Part shown: positions 1-10,140 of the stretch, piece after piece | How the letters are laid out: the number at the start of each line of letters is the position of its first letter | How positions within the stretch are numbered: position 1 is the stretch's first letter | DNA from: Toxorhynchites rutilus septentrionalis | Taxonomy: Eukaryota; Arthropoda; Insecta; Diptera; Culicidae | Direction of reading: 5' to 3' | Assembly (NCBI RefSeq): GCF_029784135.1 | Contig: NC_073746.1 | Location: 38,688,878 to 38,752,877, forward strand | DNA length: 64,000 bases | Position numbers and translations under genes: made by a program | Notes under the pieces: model-generated | The model's database searches: none | What the model saw: the letters and a program-made list of their open reading frames with translations, nothing else | What the model was told of the DNA's origin: nothing

Positions 1-725
1 TGAACATCATATAGAAATTGTTCAACCAACCTCAATCAAAGAATTTCTGAGTTTAATTGAATTTCGAGAACAGTATCGTATCTAAAAAACGAGGAGTATT
101 AGCCGCAAACCGCAAAAATTATAACGCCTTTTATTCCGGTGATAGCACACTCGTTTCTGACACAAGAGAATGTCGTGAACTCTCAACAATCCACTACTAA
201 CTGCACAATCAACGAATTGACAACAGGACACTATTTACCCACATTAAAATGTACGTGCGGTCTTTGGTTTGAAATGGCTTTAACTTTACTTCAGATTGGC
301 CTAGAATTTTCCACGGTATTTTTGAGGGCGTTGTACTGATGTTTTTAATAACGCATATACATCGCATGAATGTTCTGGAAACTAGGAGACGATTTCTGGT
401 TCGTGACATCGGATAACAATGAAACATTTCAGTTGCCAAGACACAGAGAAATATTTCACCCCTTGCCATATGGATTTGTTTTTTTTTTGCATATCCCAGA
501 CAAAACCCTCTTTACTGCTAGCAATTCATCAGTTGAACATGTTTCATTTTATTCAGCACCGCGAGTGACGTGACGAAGAACCTCGTTATAGAAGTCGAGT
601 CAATAAGAATATTGCTCGTTAGTTCTATTTTACTATAACTTACTGAGCAAAGTCAATAGCATCGACCAAGTGGAAGCCATCGATGCAAGTATAATAATTT
701 TTCGAGTTGTTTGGTTTACTTCTGG
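1..725. other. Non-coding flank of the BEL insertion, itself repetitive
   Basis: No credible gene. The last ~160 bases are related, in inverted orientation, to the stretch around 10560-10800, so the BEL element landed inside an older repeat. Short open frames on both strands here have no recognisable domain. Confidence 0.6.
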
Positions 726-730
726 CATAT

Positions 731-1370
731 TGTTGGCTTCGCCAACAGGAGTGCAGTTTCCGAAAAACAAATCACCACTATTTTTGCTGGGTATATTAAA
801 ATTTCCTATAATTAGATTTTAATTAGTTACATATGATTGTTTCTGGTCTAGTTAGTAAGTCTTACGTTTTAGTGACTCCTGTTGCCTGTTCTATCAGGAA
901 GCCTCCTCAGGTGTATTCAATACGCTTTTTAACTAGCCTATTTATTTTAAGTATAATGTTAGAAATAAGTTAAGGTTTAATTTAAGTAAACTTAAGTGCT
1001 TACCCTTTATAGTAGATAAATCACTTAGCAGTAGAATCATTTAACTGAGGCTAGGTGTATGCTTGGTGCTAATCTATGAATGAATTAATTTTTAACTCGA
1101 ATTCAAAATCAAATAATTTTGTTTCTTTTACCTGATCTAGAATTTCAAATAATTTAATTTTCATTGAAAATCTTCGCACTTCGCACTTGCTACTCTCTTT
1201 TCTAACTATCTCGATTTTCTTTTCAACAATGCCTACTAGATTTTTCCTTCTAACAATGGTTGCTATAGTTTCCTTTTTTCCCCTATTTCCATCCATTGAA
1301 CTCAAAACTCTGAACAAGATTCGAAGAGGCAATTGGATGTTAAGGTGCGCTCAGCCTGAGAGGCGTAACA
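731..1370 (-). repeat. 3' LTR of the BEL element
   Basis: 640-bp LTR at the plus-strand left end, which is the 3' end of the minus-strand element. It is almost identical to 7426-8065. It is preceded by target duplication CATAT at 726-730. Confidence 0.95.
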
Positions 1371-1380
1371 CTCCCCCCCG
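1371..1380 (-). other. Polypurine tract of the BEL element
   Basis: Read on the minus strand, an uninterrupted G-rich purine run (CGGGGGGGAG) directly abuts the start of the 3' LTR. This is the expected position of the plus-strand primer for reverse transcription. Confidence 0.8.
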
Positions 1381-1411
1381 TAAGCGGACCGCATGATCCG
1401 ATCGGTCCACC

Positions 1412-4400
1412 TTACTCGACTCCGCGACGGACATCCAATACCGCCAGCTTCACCACCGGTCTTTCATAAACACCGCTGCTAGTCTGTATCGTCGCTTTAC
1501 GCGTCTGGCCACCACTGGACACCACACCGATAACTTTTCCTTTTGGCCAACAGTTCCTCGGGTTGTCGACGTCGACGATGAGCACGATATCTCCAACTTC
1601 TAATGGCTTTACCTTTTCGTACCACTTCGTGCGCCGGGATATTTCAGGGAGGTAGTCTTTGATCCAGCGCTTCCAGAAAAGATTGGCCAACCACTGAGAT
1701 GTTGGCCATCCCCGCCGTAGATTCGCTTTGTCGTCATCAATCAGGGTTAGCGGTTTAGATCCATCCGATGACCCCAAAATAAAATGGTTTGGTGTCAATG
1801 CTGCAGCTGCTTCGTCTTCGATGGGAACATGCGTTAGTGGCCTCGAATTGAGTATACCCTCTATCTCCGTCAACGCATTCCGCAACTCCTCGTCAGTAGG
1901 GTGCTTCACTGCAAGGACTTCCATCAGATTGCGCTTTACCGACCGTATTAGGCGCTCCCAGATTCCACCCATGTGGGGCGAAGCAGGTGGGTTGAAGTGC
2001 CAGGACGTAGTTGGTGTCACGAACTCTCGCATCAACTGGTGTCGGTCAACTTCGCGCAAGGCTTCTCGAAGCACCTTGCTAGCGCCTACAAAGTTAGTGC
2101 CACAGTCGCTGTAGAAACTGACTGGCGTTCCCCTCCGTACAATGAAGTTTTTAATGGCCATTATACAAGAGTTAGTCGTTAGAGTGCTAGCTACTTCAAT
2201 ATAGACCCCTCTGGTTGTCAGACAGGTCAGTAAAACTCCCCATCGCTTCTCGATCCTCCGACCCACAGATACTTCAATTGGTCCAAAATAATCAATCCCC
2301 ACGTGAGCAAAAGGTCTAGTGTACGCTGCCAACCTAGCTTCTGGGAGATCTGCCATTTCCGGAGGCTGAGGAAGTACATCGCGGTTCTTGCACCATTGGC
2401 AATTTTTTCGGATTTTTGCAAGGGCCGGTCTAAGACGGAAGATGCGGTATTTTTGACGGACTTCATTCACAACAATCTCGTGATTGCGGTGCAGGTACCT
2501 TTCATGATAATAGCGGAGAAGCAGCGACGTTATCGGATGGTTTGGTGGTAGAATTGTTGGATTTCTTGCATCGGCGTGTAAGTATGTGCAAGTTCCCGTT
2601 CTCCCTCTCATTTTCAGGACACCGAATTCATCTACAAACGGGCTCAGCTTGTATAAAGGACTGCTTTTTTGAAGGTGTTTGTACGTTCCGTTACTATCAC
2701 ATGTTTTTAAAACAGTGATTTCGTTCTGGTAGACCTCCCGTTGAGCTTGCTTGAAGTGATACTGTTCGGCTCGACGCAGCTCTTCGCTTGCAATTGGCCC
2801 TGACGTTGTTGATTCTCCGCTGATTCGATGGCGGAGGTTTGAAAAGAACCGGAATACCCAGGCTGTCACCGCTATCATTGTACGCCAACTCGAAAACCTC
2901 CCAACGTCGATCACTGATGCCGGTGCTAGACAGTGAACTAATATTCTCGGTCGTAGCTCCTCCTCGGTAGAGACAGTTTTGATGGGAAGGACCGGCCATT
3001 CTGCTTCACACTTTTTCAGGAACGCGGGGCCCATATACCACCTACTTTCTGATGTCAAATCCGGTCGGGTTTTCCATCTAGTTCCATCGTCAGCCACATT
3101 GGAACCAGTAGGCACCCATCTCCAGTCTTGCAGATCTGTTGATTCCAGGATTTCGCCAACTCTCGACGCGACAAACACACTGTATCGTCTGTGGTCGGAG
3201 CGCAACCAGCAGAGGACGTTCCGCGAGTCCGTCCAGAAAACGTGCTTCGAGATTTTGAAGTTCAGGTTCTTTTTTATACTGGAAGCTAGCCTGCACCCTA
3301 TTACTGCAGCCTGGAGCTCCAATCTTGGGATGGACGTATACTTGATTGGTGCCACACGGGTTTTAGCTCCCACAAGCGTGCATTCCACATCACCGTTCCT
3401 GACAAAGCGTAGATATACCGTAGCTGCCATTGCTGTTTCACTGGAGTCAACAAACGTGTGCATTTCTACGATGGTTTCTTCGTCCACAGTTGTATTCCGC
3501 TGGTAACATCGTGAGATTTGCAGTTTCTCTAATTCCGGAAGCAACTTCAGCCAAACTTGCCAATTCTCGAACTGTGCCTGGGGAATTGATTCGTCCCATC
3601 CTACATCAGCCCTCCACACTTCTTGTAGAAGAATCTTCAACAAAACCATAAAATGTTCGATAAGCCCTAGAGGATCGTAAATGGTCATCAACGTCCTCAG
3701 TATCTCACGTTTCGTCGGACGCCGGGTTCCTTCTAAAAGATCACTATCAAATCGGGACCAACAGATCTTATACTTGAAGGTGTCGGCTTGGGTATCCCAC
3801 CACATACCGAGAATCTTTTGACTCGCCAGCTCCGAGGTTAAATCCAAATTTTTCTCAGTTACCGTTATGCCGTTGATTTTGGCCAACACTTCCGGTGAGT
3901 TAGACACCCAGTTGCGGATTTCAAATCCACCCTGCTCGTGAATGAATCGCACTGTTGTAGCCAACTCGATAGCTTTTTCCACCGTCTGCGTACTCAGCAC
4001 CATATCATCCACATAATGTTTGTACTTGATTATCGCCACCGCCTCTGGGTGCACATTTTGAAACCGCTCCGCATTCCGATTCTTCACGAACTGGGCAGCG
4101 CTTGGCGAACAGCAGGCACCAAATGTCATTACTTGCATTACGTAGATGCTCGGCTCACATTGCTCGGGATCATCACGCCAGAGAAACCGTTGACAGTGTT
4201 GGTCTTCAGGAAGAATCCTCACCTGGTGGAACATTTCCCGGATATCTGCGCAAATACCGATTCTATGTTCTCGAAACTGGTACAGAATTCCAACCAATGA
4301 CGACAACTGGTCCGGGCCGGTGAGCAACGCAGAATTCAAGGAAACTCCGTGAACTGCGGCTGCAGCGTCCCATACAATCCTTATCTTTCCTGGTTTGTTG

Positions 4401-5020
4401 GGATTGCTGACAGGAAAGATAGGAAGATACCACACACGCTCGTGATTTTCGGCGAGCTTTTCCGGTGATAACTTCCGAATGTAATCCTTCGTTCGGTAGT
4501 CTGCCATTTTTTCGTGTAGGACCTTCGCCAGTTCCTTATCTCTATCCATGCGATTTTCCAAGCATTTAAAACGCCGATCTGCTATTGATCTGTTATTCGG
4601 TAGACGGATACCATCTGATCGCCACAGTAATCCGGTTTCGAACCGTTCGCCGTTGTAGCGAGTACGGGATTCCAGAAGCGCCACAGCTTGCTCATCTTCT
4701 CTGGATAACAATGTGCGTTCTTGCTTGATGATTCCTGCACTGTCCAGTGAGAAATAATTTTTCACTATTTGATGGAGTTTCGTATCATCCGACTCACTGC
4801 AAGTGCAGATATGGTAGGTGTGACTAGTATTCATGGAATCCACCGTTGATTGAACACCATAAACGACCCAGCCAAGGTTAGTCTTCACCGCGATAGGTTC
4901 ACTCATTTTACCTTCACGGCTTTTGCGTACCAGCATTATGTTGGCGTGCTTGAGGCCGATCAAGATTCGGGGACGGACTTCTGAGTAAGAATCGATAGGA
5001 AGATTTCGTAAATAGCTAAA
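1412..5020 (-). CDS. BEL/Pao Pol: protease C-part, reverse transcriptase, RNase H, integrase
   Basis: This open frame of about 1,200 codons lies in the same frame as the upstream gag frame and is separated from it by the single TAG at 5021-5023, so it has no start codon of its own need. Visible motifs in order: the linker typical of BEL/Pao polyproteins; RT catalytic box YVDD followed by MVLS; an RNase H start (HTFVDSS); an integrase zinc-binding region with paired His and CQWC; catalytic core GIDYFGP, YSDCGTNFVGA and the Glu in GIWERLI. It ends 41 bases short of the 3' LTR. The frame is otherwise free of stops, so every enzymatic domain looks preserved. BEL elements usually make Gag and Pol as one polyprotein; here the amber codon would block that unless it is suppressed. 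Confidence 0.93.
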   Translation of the reverse strand, partial: FSYLRNLPIDSYSEVRPRILIGLKHANIMLVRKSREGKMSEPIAVKTNLGWVVYGVQSTVDSMNTSHTYHICTCSESDDTKLHQIVKNYFSLDSAGIIKQERTLLSREDEQAVALLESRTRYNGERFETGLLWRSDGIRLPNNRSIADRRFKCLENRMDRDKELAKVLHEKMADYRTKDYIRKLSPEKLAENHERVWYLPIFPVSNPNKPGKIRIVWDAAAAVHGVSLNSALLTGPDQLSSLVGILYQFREHRIGICADIREMFHQVRILPEDQHCQRFLWRDDPEQCEPSIYVMQVMTFGACCSPSAAQFVKNRNAERFQNVHPEAVAIIKYKHYVDDMVLSTQTVEKAIELATTVRFIHEQGGFEIRNWVSNSPEVLAKINGITVTEKNLDLTSELASQKILGMWWDTQADTFKYKICWSRFDSDLLEGTRRPTKREILRTLMTIYDPLGLIEHFMVLLKILLQEVWRADVGWDESIPQAQFENWQVWLKLLPELEKLQISRCYQRNTTVDEETIVEMHTFVDSSETAMAATVYLRFVRNGDVECTLVGAKTRVAPIKYTSIPRLELQAAVIGCRLASSIKKNLNFKISKHVFWTDSRNVLCWLRSDHRRYSVFVASRVGEILESTDLQDWRWVPTGSNVADDGTRWKTRPDLTSESRWYMGPAFLKKCEAEWPVLPIKTVSTEEELRPRILVHCLAPASVIDVGRFSSWRTMIAVTAWVFRFFSNLRHRISGESTTSGPIASEELRRAEQYHFKQAQREVYQNEITVLKTCDSNGTYKHLQKSSPLYKLSPFVDEFGVLKMRGRTGTCTYLHADARNPTILPPNHPITSLLLRYYHERYLHRNHEIVVNEVRQKYRIFRLRPALAKIRKNCQWCKNRDVLPQPPEMADLPEARLAAYTRPFAHVGIDYFGPIEVSVGRRIEKRWGVLLTCLTTRGVYIEVASTLTTNSCIMAIKNFIVRRGTPVSFYSDCGTNFVGASKVLREALREVDRHQLMREFVTPTTSWHFNPPASPHMGGIWERLIRSVKRNLMEVLAVKHPTDEELRNALTEIEGILNSRPLTHVPIEDEAAAALTPNHFILGSSDGSKPLTLIDDDKANLRRGWPTSQWLANLFWKRWIKDYLPEISRRTKWYEKVKPLEVGDIVLIVDVDNPRNCWPKGKVIGVVSSGGQTRKATIQTSSGVYERPVVKLAVLDVRRGVE

Positions 5021-7399
5021 CTAACGTTCGAGATAGTTCATGTCCAGCGACTGACAAGGTAACTGAAGCTCTTCAACCGTTCTGACGTCTTGAAGCCGAT
5101 ATCGTTTGCCTTCGTGACCGGAGATCTCAATATTTACGCTGTGCGAGTTCGACTCGAAACGATGTGTACCTCCGGTCCATTTGAGACAAAGTGGGCGCAG
5201 TACTCCAGAAAGCTGCAACTCTTTAACTAATTCCTCGTCAACGAGAGTCAGCTCCGATCCATCATCAAGGAAGGCGAAGCATTTCACCTGCTTGTTATTT
5301 CCATAGAGCGTAACGGGCACATAGCGGAAAGTACCTGGACCACTGCCGGATAGATGAGTATTAATGTTGCGCTCCTCGTTTTGCATTCGACGTGAAGTGT
5401 CATTTCCGGATTCCCCAACAGTAACCGTATCGTTGAGATCCTTGTGTAACAACGCATGGTGTCTAAAGGTACATCCATTTTTTCCACACGCACCATCACA
5501 GCCTCCTTTATGGCGTCGTAAGCACCTACGACATAGATGGAATTCCCGGATGGTCGCCCATTTTGCCTCATACGATAACTCCTGGAATCGTTTACATTTC
5601 CCGACGTTCGTACAACCACCTTTGCACACCAAACAACTTTTGTTTTTATCTGCTGCTGCGCTCGTTGAGGAATCAGCCTTCGCTACAGGTTTCTGAGGGA
5701 TTTTCTGTGACTCCTCTTTACCAACCTCTTCTGAATGGGTATTCACGTACTTCTGTTTTCCTACTCGAAACTGTGGTTCGAAAACAACGTTTACGTCCTC
5801 TGCCAGACCATATATCCAACGGCTGAATGTAGAAAGCTTCACCTTTGATTTGTTCTTCCGGTACTTCGCCCAATCAAGCCTGATGTGAGGTGGTAATTTG
5901 TTCACTAATTCCTTCAGCAGAGTTACGTCAGAGCTATACTCCATTTTTCCGCAAGCTTCTATGGTGGCACTCAAGTTCTGCACCTCAAGAGCAAAATCAA
6001 CGATCTTATTTATTGCTTCTCCTTTGATAGCCGGCAACGACAGGATCTTGTCCTTAAGGTACTCGATGATTGTCTCCGGTCTTCCAAACCGCAACTTTAA
6101 GGCATTCATTGCTTTTCCCACCGTTGCCGGGCGCATGAGAAAACTGCGAACTGCATAAAACGCTTCCCCCTTCAAGCAATTTCTTAAGCGGATCATATTC
6201 TCGGCTTCGGTGTACCCACACATTTCTGTGGTATCTTCGTAGGTTGAGACGAACATTGGCCATTCTTCGGGATTGCCGCTAAACTTGGGCAATTCACGTG
6301 GAACGACCTGACGCGCTGCTAACTCATCTTTAGTGAGTCGTTTGTATCTTTGTAAATGACTCTTAGATCCCGCTCCTGACGTTCTACTAGCTGCATCCTT
6401 CATCGTCGATTGCCTTCCGGGTTTGAATGATTCTATGCCATGGTTCTCTTCCAACACTTCTTCATCTCCCATTTCTGACTCATCTCCAGATACTTCGTTG
6501 CTCTCGTTGTCGACAGAAACGTCCTCTTCACTGTTGCTGGCGTCATCCTCAAACTTATCCTCTCCATCGTGCTCTGAATCGTGTTTTTCTTTTACGAATT
6601 TTCTGTCGTTGTCCTTCAGCCAACCTTCCACTTTACCGTGAGAGTTTGGTGTATCGTCCACAGATTCACCATCATCTTCCAGGTCAGCCAACTCCTTGAG
6701 GACTTCGAACTTCTTATTTACTAGCTCGCGCTTACGTTTCATTTCTTCTGCCATCAGCGTTTCTTCTGCTTCAATCTGCTTCAAGCGAACCTCCAAACGT
6801 GCTTTGGCAGATTTAAAGGAAGACGCAGAAACAATCGATTTAGCCTTCTGCGCCGTGTCATTAGTTTTATCCACAGACATTCCACCTCTTCCGCATGCTT
6901 CTGTATCAGCAGATTCCTTAGCATGACCATTATCGGTTGACTTTTTAACAACCTTCGATGTCGTCTTCTTCCCGCCACCTTTCACTATCGCAACAAGTAA
7001 CGTCTTCTTCCGGTCCTTGGCGTTCGATGTCTTCAGCGATGATGAGATCTTCTTGGACTTCAGTTTACCTTTCCGGTATGCTCCCGCGATTTCACATTTC
7101 GAGCAGTTCCAACTTCGGTCCGCAATGTCTTCATCCACACCTACACATGAATAATGAGCCCATCCATCACACTTGTCGCATTGGACCATGCTACTAGTGT
7201 CCGGTTTCTCACATTCCAAACATGAACATGGCACCTTCGACGTACTTTGTTGTACAACGGTAGATTTAGATGTACCCGCGGGCGGATCTACCATGTTATG
7301 GAGACTTGAAACTTCCGGGGTTGAGCCAATAAGGTTTCGATGATCTGCGGTAGCTTGTTTACCGGTTCCGTCTGGAGCGTTTGTGGTCCGATCCAACAT
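5021..7399 (-). CDS. BEL/Pao Gag with PHD finger, ending at an in-frame amber codon in protease region
   Basis: Start chosen at 7399 (MLDRTTNAPDG), just inside the element; the longer frame begins within the LTR at 7465. From the N-terminus: a Cys/His-rich PHD-type finger (CLECEKP ... CDKCDGWAHYSC ... WNCSKC, about residues 55-105), a long acidic and lysine-rich charged segment with likely coiled coil, a retrotransposon Gag domain of the DUF1759 type (around KLPKFSGNPEEWPMF), a Cys-rich CCHC-like region (CLVCKGGC ... CRRCLRRHKGGC), and an aspartic protease core with FLDDGSELTLV. The frame stops at TAG (5021-5023), after which the same frame continues as Pol. The PHD finger suggests an interaction with chromatin, but that is inference. 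Confidence 0.92.
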   Translation of the reverse strand: MLDRTTNAPDGTGKQATADHRNLIGSTPEVSSLHNMVDPPAGTSKSTVVQQSTSKVPCSCLECEKPDTSSMVQCDKCDGWAHYSCVGVDEDIADRSWNCSKCEIAGAYRKGKLKSKKISSSLKTSNAKDRKKTLLVAIVKGGGKKTTSKVVKKSTDNGHAKESADTEACGRGGMSVDKTNDTAQKAKSIVSASSFKSAKARLEVRLKQIEAEETLMAEEMKRKRELVNKKFEVLKELADLEDDGESVDDTPNSHGKVEGWLKDNDRKFVKEKHDSEHDGEDKFEDDASNSEEDVSVDNESNEVSGDESEMGDEEVLEENHGIESFKPGRQSTMKDAASRTSGAGSKSHLQRYKRLTKDELAARQVVPRELPKFSGNPEEWPMFVSTYEDTTEMCGYTEAENMIRLRNCLKGEAFYAVRSFLMRPATVGKAMNALKLRFGRPETIIEYLKDKILSLPAIKGEAINKIVDFALEVQNLSATIEACGKMEYSSDVTLLKELVNKLPPHIRLDWAKYRKNKSKVKLSTFSRWIYGLAEDVNVVFEPQFRVGKQKYVNTHSEEVGKEESQKIPQKPVAKADSSTSAAADKNKSCLVCKGGCTNVGKCKRFQELSYEAKWATIREFHLCRRCLRRHKGGCDGACGKNGCTFRHHALLHKDLNDTVTVGESGNDTSRRMQNEERNINTHLSGSGPGTFRYVPVTLYGNNKQVKCFAFLDDGSELTLVDEELVKELQLSGVLRPLCLKWTGGTHRFESNSHSVNIEISGHEGKRYRLQDVRTVEELQLPCQSLDMNYLER

Positions 7400-7425
7400 C
7401 GTTATGTTAAAACGAAATTTTAAAA

Positions 7426-8065
7426 TGTTGGCTTCGCCAACAGGAGTGCAGTTTCCGAAAAACAAATCACCACTATTTTTGCTGGGTATATTAAAATTTC
7501 CTATAATTAAATTTTAATTAGTTACATATGATTGTTTCTGGTCTAGTTAGTAAGTCTTACGTTTTAGTGACTCCTGTTGCCTGTTCTATCAGGAAGCCTC
7601 CTCAGGTGTATTCAATACGCTTTTTAACTAGCCTATTTATTTTAAGTATAATGTTAGAAATAAGTTAAGGTTTAATTTAAGTAAACTTAAGTGCTTACCC
7701 TTTATAGTAGATAAATCACTTAGCAGTAGAATCATTTAACTGAGGCTAGGTGTATGCTTGGTGCTAATCTATGAATGAATTAATTTTTAACTCGAATTCA
7801 AAATCAAATAATTTTGTTTCTTTTACCTGATCTAGAATTTCAAATAATTTAATTTTCATTGAAAATCTTCGCACTTCGCACTTGCTACTCTCTTTTCTAA
7901 CTATCTCGATTTTCTTTTCAACAATGCCTACTAGATTTTTCCTTCTAACAATGGTTGCTATAGTTTCCTTTTTTCCCCTATTTCCATCCATTGAACTCAA
8001 AACTCTGAACAAGATTCGAAGAGGCAATTGGATGTTAAGGTGCGCTCAGCCTGAGAGGCGTAACA
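7426..8065 (-). repeat. 5' LTR of the BEL element
   Basis: 640-bp LTR at the plus-strand right end, which is the transcriptional start side for the minus-strand element. It is followed by target duplication CATAT at 8066-8070. Confidence 0.95.
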
Positions 8066-8263
8066 CATATCTTCAGAGAATTATTTTGTTTTGGTTTGCG
8101 TCCCTGATATTTTCCTTTGGTAAACATTTCAGAAACGCTTTAATATAATATATGCAACTTGCAACACATGAAGATCGAACAAGAACTCGATTCAGTAAAA
8201 TTATCTAGATTTACAAAATACGAAAGTTTGCTCAGTCTAATAGTGATACTGATTTTTTTCAAT

Positions 8264-8400
8264 ATTATAGTGACTTTCAACACATTTCGGCTGGTTCGTC
8301 ACTTTTACTTCCATTTTTGGAAGAATGTCGGGAGTGAGAATCGAACTCATGGTCTCTGCGTGAGAGGTATGGATGTTACCACTACGTCAGATCGCCTCCA
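8264..8400 (-). mobile_element. tRNA-derived SINE, family 1, copy A
   Basis: On the minus strand the head reads as a degenerate tRNA: an A-box-like GTAGTGGTAACATCC and a B-box-like GAGTTCGATTCTC, followed by a short unrelated tail. The same ~137-bp sequence recurs at 63493-63630 with few differences. RNA polymerase III promoter function is inferred from the boxes. Confidence 0.8.
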
Positions 8401-9435
8401 GTTATACTGATTGTATCAACTTCTCGATTCGCTTTACATAAAGTTTCTCGCTTTATTCTGGAAGCCACCTTACTTTTTAGCTAAGACAAAGCTAGTATGT
8501 GGTATGTACTATCACACTAGTTTTCATGATAAAGCATAACAGAAAAAAAACATTTTTTTATTGTGAAATACTCAACAATTTGCTATACATTATCCAAATG
8601 TAATTATTCATAGAAGATATGATACGAAACCATATGCTAAGGACGTGAAAAAATAGTCTTCAGAAACTTTATCTCATTTGGAAAATTGACATCTCGAGTG
8701 GTTAATTGACAACTCGAGGCAAACAGAAGAGTAAGAAGCCAGTTATCATGTCTTGTCTTAGCTTTTTAGCTCCTATTTGATACCCGAGTCGATAGCATAT
8801 AATGACAAACTATAGTCACGCAATTCGCCTTCGGGTTTACCATTATTTGAGCCATCTTATGCCATTCACTGTGCTGAATAGGGGGGACAATGAAGCTAGA
8901 AAACCTTGGGATCATATTCCTGTTCATATTCCTTTATTTTTACTGAATTGGTTGGAATTGATAGGTCTCGAATCAATGGATCCACCAAGTTTTAAGTGCC
9001 TTCAACGAAAATTTAAAAAAATATTCCCAACAAGCCTGTAGAATATTCACAATCAGCGCAGTAAATATCTTCATCAACATCTAGCACAAAATCTATGAGC
9101 CCTATTATGTGAATCGAGACGGTAAGAATCGACCATCACTTTCACTATCACATCGGGTAAAATTTCGTATTTTGTAAACCGAGGTAAACCGAAGAGTCTA
9201 GTTCTTGTTCGAGCTTCATGTGTTGCGAGTTGCATATATTTAACCAAGCTGTAAAAATTATTTTTTTAACAAAAGCCATTGCGTAATTTAGATTATTGGC
9301 GTTACAGAAACCCCAAACTTCAAGAATTATTTTTTCCGCTTTTCCGTTTTTCTGGAAATAACGAAAAATCAAGAAAGTGCCAAACAAAAATATTGGCTAA
9401 AACCTACATTTTTGTTCCTGTAAGAGGTTCAATCC
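8401..9435. other. Gene-free stretch with an inverted repeat pair
   Basis: No gene recognised. A ~100-bp segment at about 8150-8245 recurs inverted at about 9165-9240 (shared: tgcaac, cacatgaag, aacaagaact and Tttacaaaatacga blocks), suggesting ends of an old non-autonomous element. Confidence 0.5.
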
Positions 9436-9439
9436 AAAG

Positions 9440-10140
9440 GTTTTTATTCCTACATCACAATGTGTGATATTTTATCAAAGTAATATTGTAGAAAAGTGTA
9501 CATATTTTTTAATTTTGTATGAAACAATGATTTTTCAATCAAGTGCAATGAACAGGTGGGCTTCGAGTATCGAGGAGAATCTGGAAAGATGTTATCGTTG
9601 CTGAAAAATAATCTGCCAGTTCCATTGGAATTGAAAATTGCATTCAAGCGAAAGAGTTTCTTATGTTTTCTATCCATATAATACTGCGATCAAAAACATT
9701 TGGTTTTGTGATTTTTCAATCAAGTGCGATCAACGTAAGACCGCGTCTTTCGGCAATTTATTAGAGTTGCAATGAATCTTAAGAAGGAATTCCCGCTCTA
9801 CGCGACTTGCAAACGATGTTTACTCAACAATTTCTCAAACGAGAAATGGGTGTTGTGAGAAAGTATGAGCGAACGCAAAAATTATGTAGACTGATTTGAT
9901 GCAACAGATATTTTGTCTATTGGATATGGAATACAAATTATATCACAATACAAGCAATGTATTATGAATTATACAACTTTCGTGTGATTGCTTCTTTTGC
10001 TGAATATTGTGCCTCCAACGTAACGCTCTCGTTTCCGAATTGATTCAGATACAACTAAAAACAAATGATTAAATCAACGATAGCCCTACGTCACCCTTGC
10101 GGTTATACCACAGGTATAACCCACTTCCTGTTTTTTGTTT
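9440..10140 (+). repeat. Decayed copy of the inverted-repeat family (see 11323-12221)
   Basis: Shares with 11323-12221 the block ending CACTTCCTGTTTTTT, the segment around CCTCCAACGTAACGCTCTCG and the segment near GATTTTTCAATCAA, but is much more diverged and has lost the TATA-Inr part. It represents an older insertion of the same family. Confidence 0.65.

Larger units (their letters stand above)
731..8065 (-). mobile_element. BEL/Pao LTR retrotransposon, nearly intact
   Basis: The element is 7,335 bp with 640-bp direct LTRs at both ends (731-1370 and 7426-8065), flanked by a perfect 5-bp target duplication CATAT (726-730 and 8066-8070). In element orientation the LTRs begin TGTTAC and end CAACA. 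The interior encodes Gag with a PHD finger, an aspartic protease, reverse transcriptase, RNase H and integrase in the order expected for BEL/Pao. On reading the two LTRs side by side I see one difference (G at about 815, A at about 7510), which suggests a young insertion. The coding region is broken only by one in-frame TAG at 5021-5023. Confidence 0.96.

Noticed and set aside
1069..1332. 87-codon frame found identically at 7764-8027
   Set aside because: It lies inside the LTRs and is duplicated with them; no domain and no sign of translation.
5284..5619. 111-codon frame overlapping gag and similar shadows in pol and zinc-finger genes
   Set aside because: Alternative-frame shadows of recognised coding regions.
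7400..7465. Upstream ATG of the gag frame within the LTR
   Set aside because: The transcript start probably lies within the LTR but the more conservative start is just inside the element at 7399; the extension has no domain.
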